DNA of 64,000 bases from NCBI GenBank assembly GCA_024345305.1, contig BRON01000002.1, positions 868,001-932,000 on the forward strand, read 5' to 3'. Shown here one piece after another: positions 12,942 through 23,243 of the stretch. Below the pieces are notes generated by a model. That model made no database searches and was not told the DNA's origin. It worked only from the letters and a program-made list of their open reading frames with translations. The number at the start of each line of letters is the position of its first letter. The stretch's first letter is position 1. The DNA is from Mrakia gelida. Its lineage: Eukaryota; Basidiomycota; Tremellomycetes; Cystofilobasidiales; Mrakiaceae. The position numbers and the translations under genes are program-made.

Positions 12942-13120
12942 GGCCGTCGTTGAGAGAACCACTCTTCCTTCGATAGAATGAAGAGTGAGCTCAGGACAGG
13001 CGTCTCTAGAAGCGTCCTTCAACGAACAAGGGAACACCTGAAACGCGCGCGGGGTTGTTCCCCTTCGATCTCCCTTTGATCTTTCGACCCTCTCACCTCC
13101 ACCTCCCCCTCTCAAAGAAG
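12942..13120. promoter_or_regulatory. Short divergent promoter, STE6 and SEC11
   Basis: Only 179 bp separate the two start codons, so both promoters and leaders must share it. A CT-rich tract precedes the SEC11 ATG. No TATA box recognised. Confidence 0.4.
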
Positions 13121-14601
13121 ATGTTTGGATCAGAGATCCAGACGATCAAGAAGCTTGGTATCAGACGAGTGAGTGAATCGTACTCGATCTGAGTGCAGAT
13201 GTTCGAGCTCGAAACTGACCTTTTCATTCAACGCCTTCGCCCGATGCTCCTCCTTCGACCTTCCAGTTCCTCCTTCAAGCTCTTCGCCTCGTCTCCGCCT
13301 TGACCTCATGTTCGTTCTCTCTCCCCAAACCCCTTACCGTACTGACACCTATCCCTTCCTCAGGTCTGGTGATGTGGAAAGCTCTCTGTCTCGCAACAAA
13401 CTGCGAGAGCCCCATCGTCGTTGTTCTGTCGTTCGTCGAGCTCACGCTTTCTTCCCCTTCCTTCCAATCGCCTTCCTCTGTCCGACTTGGTTTCAGCACC
13501 TCTCAGAACTGACTCATTCGCTTCGCTCTCTGATCCTTCACCGAACAGAGAATCCATGGAGCCAGCCTTCCAACGAGGCGATATCCTCTTCCTCTCTCGT
13601 CCTGCGAGCCCAACAACTCCTTATCTCGTCGGGGACATCACCGTGTACAAGACCTCAGCAGCTACACCCATCGTTCATCGAGTGATAGAGGTCCACGACT
13701 TGTAAGCTCACCCTCCCACCCTTCTGATCCCATGCTCAGAAGAACCAGTCGAAGGAAGAAACTGACGACGTCGCTGTTTTCCTTTCCTCGCGTACGTCGA
13801 CGTGGAACTCCTGGAACAGACCTGACGCGGACCCTCCCGACCAGCTCCTTCTGACCAAGGGAGACAACAACCCAGTTGATGATATCGATCTGTACGAGGG
13901 GGAGATGTGGATCAAGAGGAAGAACATCGTTGGCAGAGTGAGAGGGTGAGTGGGCTCACTTTTTCCCGTTCAGACATCGACCGAGAGATCGAGAGGTAAA
14001 AGCACGAGCTAATGCCTTCTTCGCTTCCCTTTGATCTCAGTTTCTTGCCTTATGTTGGTGAGTCTTCGTTTCTGAGAGGCTCGAACGGAACGGTCGAGAG
14101 AAGCTGATGGTTTCTCTTCGCCGACGACGCGTCTCGTCTCCACTCGCACAGGCTACGCGACGATCGGTTTGTTTGCTCTTCATCCGTCCTCCCTCCATCT
14201 ATCTCGAACTCCCACTGATCTTCTCGTGCCCCGTTTGCCACCCGTTTGCAGCTAGTAAGCTCTCTCTCTCTCCTCCCTCTTCTCCCTCCTCGCTGATCGA
14301 ATCGCGACTGACCCACGACGCGTCTCTTCTTCCTATTCGTTTTCCTTCAACTTCAACTTCGCAGTTGTACGTCCCTCGTACACTGTACTCTCTTAAGACT
14401 TCAAACCCCAAGAGAGCTGGCTTCGCGCTTCCTTCCTCGTTTGCAGAACGACTTTCCACAACTGAAGTTCGGTGAGCGAAAGCGACGCGTCGATTTCTCT
14501 TCGCCTCACCCGACCTTCTCTTTCCGCACTGACTCAGCTTCCCTCTCGATTTTGTATCAGCTCTGATAGGGGGAGTCGGGATCTACAGTCTTCTTCAATA
14601 G
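13121..14601 (+). CDS. SEC11: Signal peptidase complex catalytic subunit SEC11
   Basis: ER membrane serine protease that removes signal peptides. Eleven exons are needed: 13121-13168, 13267-13309, 13364-13430, 13549-13701, 13820-13945, 14041-14057, 14152-14166, 14252-14254, 14365-14366, 14447-14471, 14561-14601. They sum to 540 nt, 179 residues. N-terminal [16 protein letters not shown], a membrane segment [20 protein letters not shown], then the catalytic-Ser box [16 protein letters not shown], catalytic His in [15 protein letters not shown] and GRVRGFLPYVGY. The tail [13 protein letters not shown] matches the family's NDYPQLKYAL. Joining GYATI to NDFPQ requires exons of 3 nt (CTA) and 2 nt (TT). 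The protein length is normal for the family. Confidence 0.92.
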
Positions 14602-15188
14602 AAGGGGAGGAAGAGGGGAGAGAACTCGAACGCGAACGCGACTGTCGAGCGCTGAGGACTACCTCGTGTGTTGGGCGGGAAGGAGATTTGGTATCAAGGT
14701 TAGTTTATGATCCAACGTTGTATAATGATGTAGTCCGGCTCTTTGCTTCGCTCCCGGATCGTCTTTGTTGAGCTGCAGAGGCCAGGGCCGACGATCGTTT
14801 GCGTCTCGCTGTCCTTTCTCCCTCCGAGCTTCATCGGAAGCTCAAAGACGGGGATCCCAGATCTGGACAGAATACCTAGATCGATGACCTTCTAACCCAT
14901 CCTTTCAATCTCGTCTTTGAAAGCTCGTCCACGGTTACTACCCTTTCGCGGCGCCAAACAAGGAGGGAGCTCGAAAGGAGTCGAACGAATCGAAGACGTC
15001 CTCATCCACATCCTCCCTCGCGCCATCCTCTCCCCAACGGATATAGAACGCCCACCTCTTAGATCCACAGCAATCAAGCTCAGCATCTGAGGCACCTCAT
15101 CTACAAGAAACCACCTCTCCAAACCTCTTCCAGCTCCCTCTCCAGCTTCATCTCTCGTACCCCCTCCCTCCCCTCCCCTCCTTCCACG
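14602..15188. other. Intergenic region between SEC11 and CAB4 (tandem)
   Basis: Holds the SEC11 3' UTR, purine-rich at first, and the upstream region of CAB4, which turns into a long CT-rich tract just before the ATG at 15189. No coding exon or structured RNA recognised. Confidence 0.45.
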
Positions 15189-16600
15189 ATGCCCCCCTTG
15201 CCCTCCTCGCCCGTCTCCACCTCCCTCCTCCTCCTCCCCATCCCAACTCTCCACCATCTTCTCACTCCCGCTCAGTTCTTCCCCGCTATCCGGCAAGCCT
15301 CCTTCCTCACAACCTCGCACCTCACCATCTACCTGTTGAGCTCGCTCTTCCAACCTCCCCCCCTCGGCCTTCCTCCGTCCGCTCACTGGGAGACCATCCA
15401 GTCCTTCCTCGGGAAGGTCTATGGAGAAGCCGTCAGGGTCGCTCAGAAGGAAGGGAGGGTGCTGTTCGAGGTGGATGCGGTCCTGCAGGGTTTGGGTGGG
15501 GAGAAGGGAGATGAGCGGAGGTGGGAGGGAAGGAAAGAGGGGAAGGAGGGGGGATGGGAAGTCGTTTGGCGGCTGGAGGGAGGTGAGTCGCTCTTCTCAG
15601 GCTCGGTGTGGCGAAGCTGTATTAGGGAACGTAGAAAACAAGCTGACCTGCTCGTATCTCGCTGCTCTCCTTCGTTCAAAGACGACTCCGAGCTCCCTTC
15701 GTCCCTCCCGGCTCTCCCCTCATCGAGCTTCGTTCTGCCTTACTCGCCGTCGCCACTCAACTCCTCCTCGTTCCCTTCCGACTTCTACAAGAACTCTCCC
15801 AAGTCGCCTTTGCCTCCGACCTACCCAGTCGTTGCTCTCGGAGGTCAGTTGTTGCTTGCAGCTCGAGCTTCAGCCCCATCTCCTCGTTCGCTTGAGCTCA
15901 CTTCCCCACTTCCTTTCTTCTTCAGGCTCCTTCGACCACATCCACGCCGGCCACAAGATCCTCCTCACCATGGCCATTCTCGTAGCTTCGCGGAAACTCA
16001 TCGTCGGAGTCAGTGGTGAGCTCGTCTCTCTCCGCTTTCCTTCCTCGACGCCTCGCACGTCTCGAGCTCAACTGAATCTGCTCTCCTTCTCTTCTCGCCT
16101 CCCACTTCCGACTGCTCAGACGACGCTCTCCTAGTTCACAAAGCCCACAGCGAACACCTCCAACCTCTCCCTCTCCGGAAACAAATCCTCTCCTCCTTCG
16201 TTAACCTCATCAATCCATCGCTGGAGTACGAGATCGTCGCGATCAAGGACGTCTACGGACCTACAGCTACGGATCCGGATATCCAGGCTTTGGTTCTCAG
16301 TCAGGAGACCGTGGCTGGTGGGGAAGCTAGTGAGTGTTGTTTCCCGTCTGCGGTGTGAGAAGAAGAGCGTGAACGAAACCGAACGCTGACTCTCTTCTTT
16401 CTCATCTCCGTTCCTTTCCAGTCGCCAAGCACCGCAGAGAGCACTCGCTTTCCTCGCTGCATACGTTCATCATCTCGGTGATCAGCCATACGACGGATGA
16501 GGATCTGGGGGACGATGGGAAGAAGATGAAGGAGGCGAAGATGAGCTCGACGTTCATCAGGGAGTGGATCGCGTCGAGGGCTGCGACGAAGGAGGATTGA
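15189..16600 (+). CDS. CAB4: Phosphopantetheine adenylyltransferase (CoA synthesis)
   Basis: Transfers AMP from ATP to 4'-phosphopantetheine, the penultimate step of coenzyme A synthesis. Five exons (15189-15582, 15682-15843, 15926-16015, 16120-16329, 16422-16600) sum to 1,035 nt, 344 residues, similar to yeast Cab4. The nucleotidyltransferase core starts GGSFDHIHAGHKILLTMA with the HxGH nucleotide-binding motif, followed by RKLIVGVSDDALL, RKQILSSFV and YEIVAIKDVYGPTATDPD. The motif GG..I..HRREH lies near the end. The N-terminal 180 or so residues are variable, as usual for eukaryotic forms. The start is the first ATG in a CT-rich context. Convergent with the sulfite oxidase gene. Confidence 0.92.
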
Positions 16601-16886
16601 TGTCTCTTCTCCTCCACTCTTCGGACCAAACGAGAGATGAGACAGTTTTAGCTGCCCTTTCTCGGACATGACTCCCCGAGCGAAGGTTGAAACTCGCAGC
16701 TCGTGAAGAAGTCGAGTCAGCGTCCGCTTCTCCATCGTGCTTGTTCGAGCGTCTTCCCTTCCTCTCGAGTGAAACATATCATCGATCACATCAATCAATC
16801 GATCAAGCAGAGAAATCGTTAAGAGGTCGTTATCGGCTTCACCCATCCCTACACCCACCCAGCCACGCGTCTCCCTCCGTCCCTCC

Positions 16887-19800
16887 TCACTCCCTCGGCT
16901 CCCTCAATCCCTTCGCCTTCATAGCCGCCTTGTACTCGTCAAGAGGCTCGATGAGGATCTTGGCAGGTCGAGTGAGAGGCACAATTCCATCTCCAGCAGC
17001 TTCGAGCTTCTCGAGTCGTTCTCGAGTCGCCGCGTTGTTTCGGTTGACGGAGTAGATCTGCGAGGAAGGAGAGAGAAAGAAGATCAGGGGAGGTCGAGAT
17101 AGGAAGCAATTATAGAAGAAGGCAGCCTCACCTTCATCCTGTGAACGGTTGAGGTGACGCTGAGAAGGAGGAAAGGAAGAGGAAGGGGAAGTCAGAACGC
17201 GCGAATCGATGCGAATCGAAGCGAGACGAGGAGGGCGAGCTCGACTCACTGAAGGGTCCAGTTCCAGGCGTCTGTTGAACCGAATCGAGAGAGGGTCAGC
17301 TCCGTCGGTCGAGAAGAAGGAAAGCAACGTCGCTCACCTCGAGGGTTGGTGGGTTGAGTGTTGCAAGCTGAAAAGGAGGAGGGACGCGACGTCGACGGTC
17401 AGCTCGTCCGATCGAGGAGATTTCGCCAGAGACTCGTAGAGCTTCGAAAGTACTTACCGTTATCCCAAGCTCGGACACAAAGCTGTAGAGCGAAAAGGAG
17501 AGCAAGGAGAGTCAGCTCTCGAGTCGGCTTCGATTCTCGTCGCGTCGCGTCGGAAGCGGAGAGAGAAGAAGAGCGACGCACCTCGAGCCAACCTTCGGCG
17601 ATGACGGGGACGGACATGTGCCAGAGTCGTTTCGCGTGGTAGAACTTGGGCGAGAGGTTCTTCTCGGGCTGGGGAATCGGACGCGAGAGGAAAGGGGAGG
17701 TCAGTCGCGATCGTCCGCTGACAGCGAAGGGAGGAAATAGAAGACGTACGACTTCGAACCAGCTGCAATCAAGAGCAACGAAGATCAGCTAAAGCGTCGA
17801 GAAAGCAAGGGAGGGAAAAGTGACCGAAGTAGAACGAACTTGAATCCGCCGTCGGTGGAGACCTCGACTCGTTCGATCCATCGCCCTCCTCCAGAGTAAG
17901 CCCACCCAGCAACGTCGATGTGACCGTCGTGGACTTGAACCGACTTGGGCTCAGGGAAGAGGATCGCAGAAGCAACAGGCATCTGTCGAAGGAAAGGGAT
18001 CGAGGCGAGGTTCGAAATTCCACGGACGCGTTCCCTCGGTCGTCCGCTCGTCTCAAACGCTGTCGTCTTCTGCTCACATCTTGGATCGAGAACCCGTGCG
18101 AGTATGTGACGTTGTGCTTTCCAAACTGATGGTTGAAATAGAGGTACTCTCTGAGAGAAACAACAAGGAGAGTCAGCTCTGCGAGCAGGAACGAGAACGA
18201 AGGGCCAAAGACCCTCGACTCACTGTCTCTGAACGGGTCCGTTGGAAGGCTCGTCGAGAACGTTGATCCTGGTGAGCCACTTGGTGGATCGAGCTCCGAT
18301 GTATCCCGCGACGACGACTCGAAGAGGTCCTCCGTGGATCTTGGGAAGAGGAACCCCGTTCATCTCGTAGGCGAGGATGACTTCGTCGAAGTTGGACATG
18401 ACCTTCCTGTAGGGGACTGAGACGGCGTAGTTGTAGACGGTGTCTGTCGAGAGTAGAGAAGAGCAAGGAAACGTGGAGAAGAGAGAAGAAAACGTCAGCT
18501 TCGTCGCGCCGTCGAGCTCGCCTCATCGCTATCTCGTTGACCTCCATCGCTTTCCACTTCAGGACTCACTCTTCTTGAAGTAGGTGTCGGCTCCAATGAA
18601 TTCGACGTGAGCAGTCTCGTCCTTGACGCCTCCAAAGTGCTCGAGGACGTGTCGAAGCGCGACTCCTGGAAGGGAGGGTCGAAGAGCGAACAGTCAGCGT
18701 TGTCGACGCGAGCCAACCCTCGCCTGCGAGGTCAAACCTTTGTAGACGGCGGTCCCGATGGCTCCTTCTCCCCAGGGACTGCGAAAACAAGAAGGAAGAG
18801 GAAGCAATCAGCTCGGTGGAGAAGAACAAGAGGGAAACCCGAAAGACTCGACACGTCGAACGGACAAGCACTCACGCCGAAAGAAGCTCGTCTCCCTCTC
18901 CAGGAGCGTACTCGATCTGCTCAGTCCTTCGAGTTCCGCAGCACTGAAGGGTGATGGTCATCTCCTTTTGAGGGAACTTGGTCTCGTCCATGAGTTCGGC
19001 GAGGGTGAGCGATCCAGCCTTTCCGATCAGACCTCCGACCTCGAAGGTGTAAGGAGTCGTCTTGGAGAGAGGCTCGTCGTAGGTAGGGATTCCACCGTGG
19101 TTTCGAACGAAGTGATCCTTATTGGGAGTGATGTGGTCCGACATGAGAGCCGTCTGATCGCGAGCGAAAAGGAGAGGGAACGAGCGTCAGAAGAGAGAGG
19201 ACGACGACGCGTCGAGAGACTCGGAGTCGGGGACGGAGGGACGAACGAAGGAAGGGGAGCCGTTGTAGGGGAACTCGAGGACGTGAAGCTGAAGCAAGAC
19301 GAGAGATGAAGAGGTCAGCGCGAAAGGGAACAGTCATTCAAAGATCGACTCGAGAGGGAGGAGGCAAGAGGGACGGGATCGAACGAAACAAAAGAGTCGC
19401 GGACGAACTCACCATATCCTTCGCCTTCTCCTCCTGAACGATATCCCAGGACTCCTTAGGGACGTTTTCGAGACTGGGTCCAAGAGAGAGATGGTATTCT
19501 TTCCATCTTTCTCCAAAAAGGATGGGGTTTCTGGTAGGAAGTGGGCCAAATTGGCTGAAGACGCGGCGGCGCGAGGGGAAGAGAACCGTCAGCTCTTCTC
19601 GTCTGCACGACCGCAAGAGGGAAGCTATACGCACAACTCAGGGATGGGAGTGAACTTCTTGGTGCTGGAAAGATAAGGAAGAGAAAGAACGAATTGGTCA
19701 AACACGCGTCTCAGTCGTCTTCGCCCCCAAAATCGAGCCCTCCACTTCGAGTCGTCGTCGTCGTCGCTCCCTCTCGAGAGGAATACGAGCTCTTTACAGA

Positions 19801-20161
19801 GGTCTCCTCGTAGATACGAAGAGGACGAAGAAGAATCGACTCACAGAAGAACCTTCTTGGCCTTCTCGCCCTTCTCCTTCTCCGACTCCTTCTCCCACTC
19901 GACATACCCATGCCATCCTCCCTCAACGACCTTGAACTCCTCAGCAAGCTTCACACCCGCAACAACCTCCTCCCCAACCTGAGTTCTCTCAAACTCGTTG
20001 ACGGTCTCGTTCTTGACTCCCGTCTCGATGTGGTGGTGCGTTCCAGCTCCGTTCTGTTGGGGAGGGATCTCTTGAGAGTGGAAGGTCGTGACGGAGGGGA
20101 TGTTTCGATGATGGAAAGGTCGCTCGGGGACGCCGGAAGAGGATTGGACTTTGGTAGACAT
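16887..20161 (-). CDS. Sulfite oxidase (molybdopterin oxidoreductase)
   Basis: Oxidises sulfite to sulfate with a molybdenum cofactor. Start ATG at 20161, stop at 16887, with well over ten short exons. Recognisable parts in order: HFVRNHGGIPTY, the cofactor region LQCCGTRRTE holding the Mo-ligand cysteine (usual form LQCAGNRR), APWGEGAIGTAVYKGV, VEFIGADTYF, YEMNGVPLPKIHGGPLRVVV, GYIGARSTKWLTRI, then the dimerisation domain with VAGWAYSGGGRWIERVEVS, NTQPTNPRDAWNWTLHV and IYSVNRN. There is no cytochrome b5 or FAD/NADH domain, so it is not a nitrate reductase. Some exons are very short, for example a 13-nt exon for the WFEV segment. The C-A-G-N to C-C-G-T change beside the active cysteine is unusual. 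Localisation is not clear from the N-terminus. Confidence 0.88.
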
Positions 20162-20882
20162 CGAGAGGGAGGGTTTGGTGATGATGGTGGTTTGGAGGGA
20201 AAGAAGAAGAAGACGGGAGAAGGGAGGGAGGAGGGATTCGTGAGCGCTTCAGATGGGAAAGAAGAGAGTCAGCTCGAGCGAGCTCAACTCCGTCGCAAAG
20301 AGACCGACGCATCGGGGGCTGCTCGGAAGGAAAAGCTTCCTGAGGCGGGGAAGGAGGCGAGAAGGCGGAGGATCTATATGCGTCGAATCGAACGAAAAGA
20401 ACATCGTGAGTCAAGAAACGTGAATCGAAAAACGAAGAACTGGAGCAAAGAGCGAGCGACGCGACGAGGACTCACGACGACCCGACGCCTCTGCTGTTCT
20501 TCGCTGCCGCTCTATACCCTGACTGAACGTCGAGAGGAAAACATCGCCCAGAACCGTCAGACAGTAAATCCTCGCGAAAGTTGAACGAAAGCGGACGGAA
20601 CTCACCGAAGAGACGAGACGTGTTTCGTCCTGCTCCTCCTTTCCTTTATCGTTCCTCCCTCCCAACCTCCTTCGCCTCGCTACTCACATATATCCCTCTT
20701 CGACCCCGGCTCGAGTCGGAGAACTTAAGGAACGAGGGACCAAGCTTTAAAGCGCGAAAACGGCGAACTCGTTTCATTCCCATTTCTCTCTCTTCCCTAC
20801 ACTCACAACGCTCAACGTCACGCTCAGCAGAAGGAAACCAACATTCTCGAAGCAAAACCTAATAAGAAAGAAATGGAAACTC
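20162..20882 (-). promoter_or_regulatory. Sulfite oxidase upstream region with a spliced leader
   Basis: Read on the minus strand, this stretch has intron signals but no long coding frame. A GTGAGT donor near 20602 is followed by a CTGAC branch point and a CAG acceptor, and a second GTGAGT donor lies near 20472. Together they suggest one or more 5' UTR introns. A TATATA stretch near 20690 could be a core promoter. RPL7 ends at 20883, so its 3' UTR overlaps the right edge. An upstream ATG exists in the leader, so an uORF is possible. Confidence 0.45.
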
Positions 20883-22832
20883 TCTACATAGACTTGACGA
20901 GCTTGTTGATCGACGACTCTCGGAGACCAGCATCTCCACCCTCGACGTATCCGAGGAACTTTCGCGCCCTCCATCCTCCGTTGGGGTTGGAAACTGATTG
21001 GTCGAAGGAACGAAGGGGGAGGGGGAGTCAGCATTTCGTTTCGGACTGCCGTTCGAACCGAAGCGGACAAAACAAGGAGGGAACGGGGAAGCCACTCACG
21101 CTTGAAGGGCCAGAGGAAGTTGGAAGCAGCCTTGAAGTTGGGTCCACCGGTGACGATCTCGTGGACGAGACTGGAGAGTGGGAGAACGAGGGAAAGAGAG
21201 TCAGCTCGAGTCTTCGGGGTCGAGGTCGAGTCGCGTTCGAGGGAAGGGAAGAAGGAAGAGTGGAAGCTCGAAACTCACTCCTCAATGCAGATGATTCCCT
21301 TCTCTCCGAGGGCCTTCTCGATGATGGCGTTCTCGGTGAGGGGGATTCGCTGCTTCTGGACCTTACCGTAACTGTGGAAACGAAGAGGAAGAAGAGACAG
21401 AGTCAGCGAAGGGAATTTGCTCGAGCTCGAAACGAGAGAAGGGAGGGAAAGTGCGACGAACCCTCGCTTGTAGATAAGAGCTCGGACGGTGGAAAGGTTG
21501 GGCTCTCCGTAGGTGACGTAGGGCTCGACCAATCTGGAAGTAGCGAAGGATGAGAGGGAGAGAAAGGAGAACCGGTCAGCGACGAGGAGCGAGAGAACAA
21601 CGAGGTCGTCGAGGTCGAACGAACCGAAGCATCTGCTGGGTAGCCTTGGTGACCTTGACGAAGACTCCGTTGTTGATCTGGAGGAGTCGGAGGAGCTGCA
21701 GGATCTTTCGAGGCTTGGGGGCGATCTCGTTGATACTGTAAAGAGGGAAGGGAGGAGGAAGCACGAACAAAAGGTCAGCTCGACCGAAACGAAGGGAACA
21801 ACGAAACGACCTCTCTCCTCCTTTCCCTCCTCGCGAGCACCAAACCCACGCTGCAACCACCACCACCACGAGAAAGAGCCGAGAGCGAAGACGGAAAGAC
21901 TCACCCTCGGAGTCGGATAACGAAGAAGACCTTGGGCTGGGCAGGGACGTAGAAGTCTCCGCTGGCTCGGGCCTCTCGTCGAAGTCGGATCTCCTCCTTC
22001 TCTCGCTGGGTGTACTCCTTGACGTACTGGTCAGCTCGCTTGAAGATGACCTGCCTCTTGGCTCGATTAGCCTGTGATCCATGAAGACGAAGAAGGAAGG
22101 AAGGGAGTCAGTGTCGAGTTCGGAGGGAGGGAAGGAGGTGCGAAAGGTGAGGTCGAGCGAGGTTGGGGTGTGTCGAAGGGATGGGTTGGTGGTGTGGGAA
22201 GATCAGACCCGAAAGATGGTTAAATTTGTGACAGCAACGCCGTGCAAGGCTAGTCGTTAAATTACGTAGTGGTTAACGATTCATCATCTCTTCCCACAGA
22301 GGACGAGGTCGAGCTCGAACACGGAGGGAGGGAGGTCGAGTCTCCTCCCTTCGCGCGCCTCTATGACCTCGTTCGCTCGTCCCTCCTTGGACCCCAAGTG
22401 CTCCGATTCCAACGAGACCAAGCTGAAAGTCGGGACGTACCTTCCTGGCCTCGGAAGCCTTGACGAGCTTCTCCTCCCTGGTCTTCTCGGAAGTCTTCCT
22501 CTTCTTGAGGAGAGTCTCCGGGACGGCGATTTGCTGTAGGTTCCAGGCACGTAAACACGAATGAAAGTCAGTATTGGAGCTTACAGTACTGTTCTTTGGA
22601 CCTCGCTCTATATTCCTCCCCCTTGCAGCTAAGGGATCCGAGTTGAAGGGAAGGAAGGAGCGAGCTCTGATTCCCTCCCCTTCTCCTCCTCCGTTCAGCT
22701 CAAAAACCCTTCAAGTCCCCTCGCACCTCTCGCGCAGGCTGCTCCTCCCTCTTCTCTCCCTTCCCCTCCTTCCTCCCAGCTTGTGTAGATGCTACTGACC
22801 TCGGCAGTAGGGACGGTGGTGGAGGGAGCCAT
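20883..22832 (-). CDS. RPL7: 60S ribosomal protein L7 (uL30)
   Basis: Large-subunit ribosomal protein. The first coding exon is 22800-22832 ([11 protein letters not shown]) and the second 22441-22533 ([20 protein letters not shown]). Then [95 protein letters not shown] and [20 protein letters not shown], ending [11 protein letters not shown]. The length is about that of fungal uL30 proteins. Seven or so introns interrupt it. The intron at 22072-22440 is the longest internal one and contains a C/D snoRNA. Divergent from RPL8 with a shared promoter. Confidence 0.96.
22193..22298 (-). ncRNA. Intronic C/D box snoRNA guiding 25S rRNA methylation (snR39/snR59/snR39B group)
   Basis: Lies inside RPL7 intron 22072-22440 on the host's sense strand. 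Box C is GATGATGA (22281-22288) and box D is CTGA (22203-22206). The flanks form a perfect 10-bp terminal stem: TGTGGGAAGA before box C and TCTTCCCACA after box D. The bases just 5' of box D (ACCATCTTTCGGGT) are complementary to the conserved 25S rRNA segment ACCCGAAAGATGGT. By the box D plus five rule the methylated base is the G of CCCG, equivalent to yeast Gm805. In yeast, snR39 and snR59, which guide the neighbouring Am807, also sit in RPL7 introns. Position and target therefore agree with conserved host linkage. I could not assign box C' or D' clearly. Confidence 0.88.
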
Positions 22833-23243
22833 TGGACTGTAAGAGGAGGATGGGGTGATAGGTTCCAGGGCGAGTAGGGAAGGAAGGGAAGGGAGCGTTG
22901 GAGGTGGTGAGGTAGAAGGTTTTGGTTCGATTGAAGGTGACGGAGGGAGCGGTAAAGGTGGAAGGAAGAAAAAGGAAGAGGGGAGCAAAGGTGTAAGTGG
23001 TTGGGTTGTTGGATGTATATACCTCGTGAACGAGTTTGTATATACGCACAATTTCTTGCTGGAGGTCGGTCAGAAGAAGGAGGGAGGGCGAGAAAGGGAG
23101 AGCCAGGAGGAGGGAGAGTCAGGGAGTTCGAAAAATCCTCCAGCTTTCCCTTCCTTCCCTTTCCCTCCTCTCTCTTCTTTCTCTCCAACCTTCACCCAGA
23201 CCGTTCACCACCTCAAGACCTTTTCACTCCTACACTCCTCAAC
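22833..23243. promoter_or_regulatory. Shared divergent promoter of RPL7 and RPL8
   Basis: The 411 bp between the two ATGs. The RPL8 side ends in a long CT-rich leader, as in many ribosomal protein genes. Near the midpoint is a symmetric element (23015-23045). Coordinated expression of the two ribosomal protein genes from one region is inferred, and it depends on accepting 23244 as the RPL8 start. Confidence 0.55.
23015..23045. repeat. Palindromic element at the centre of the RPL7/RPL8 promoter
   Basis: GTATATAC (23015-23022), then the inverted repeat CTCGT-GA-ACGAG (23023-23034), TTT, then GTATATAC again (23038-23045). Each GTATATAC is its own reverse complement, so the unit reads nearly the same on both strands. 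It may supply TATA-like sites for both genes plus a dimeric factor site. The function is inference. Confidence 0.6.

Noticed and set aside
7462..14601. A mating-type locus suggested by STE6
   Set aside because: No pheromone precursor, STE3 receptor or homeodomain gene lies in the window, and all neighbours are housekeeping genes.
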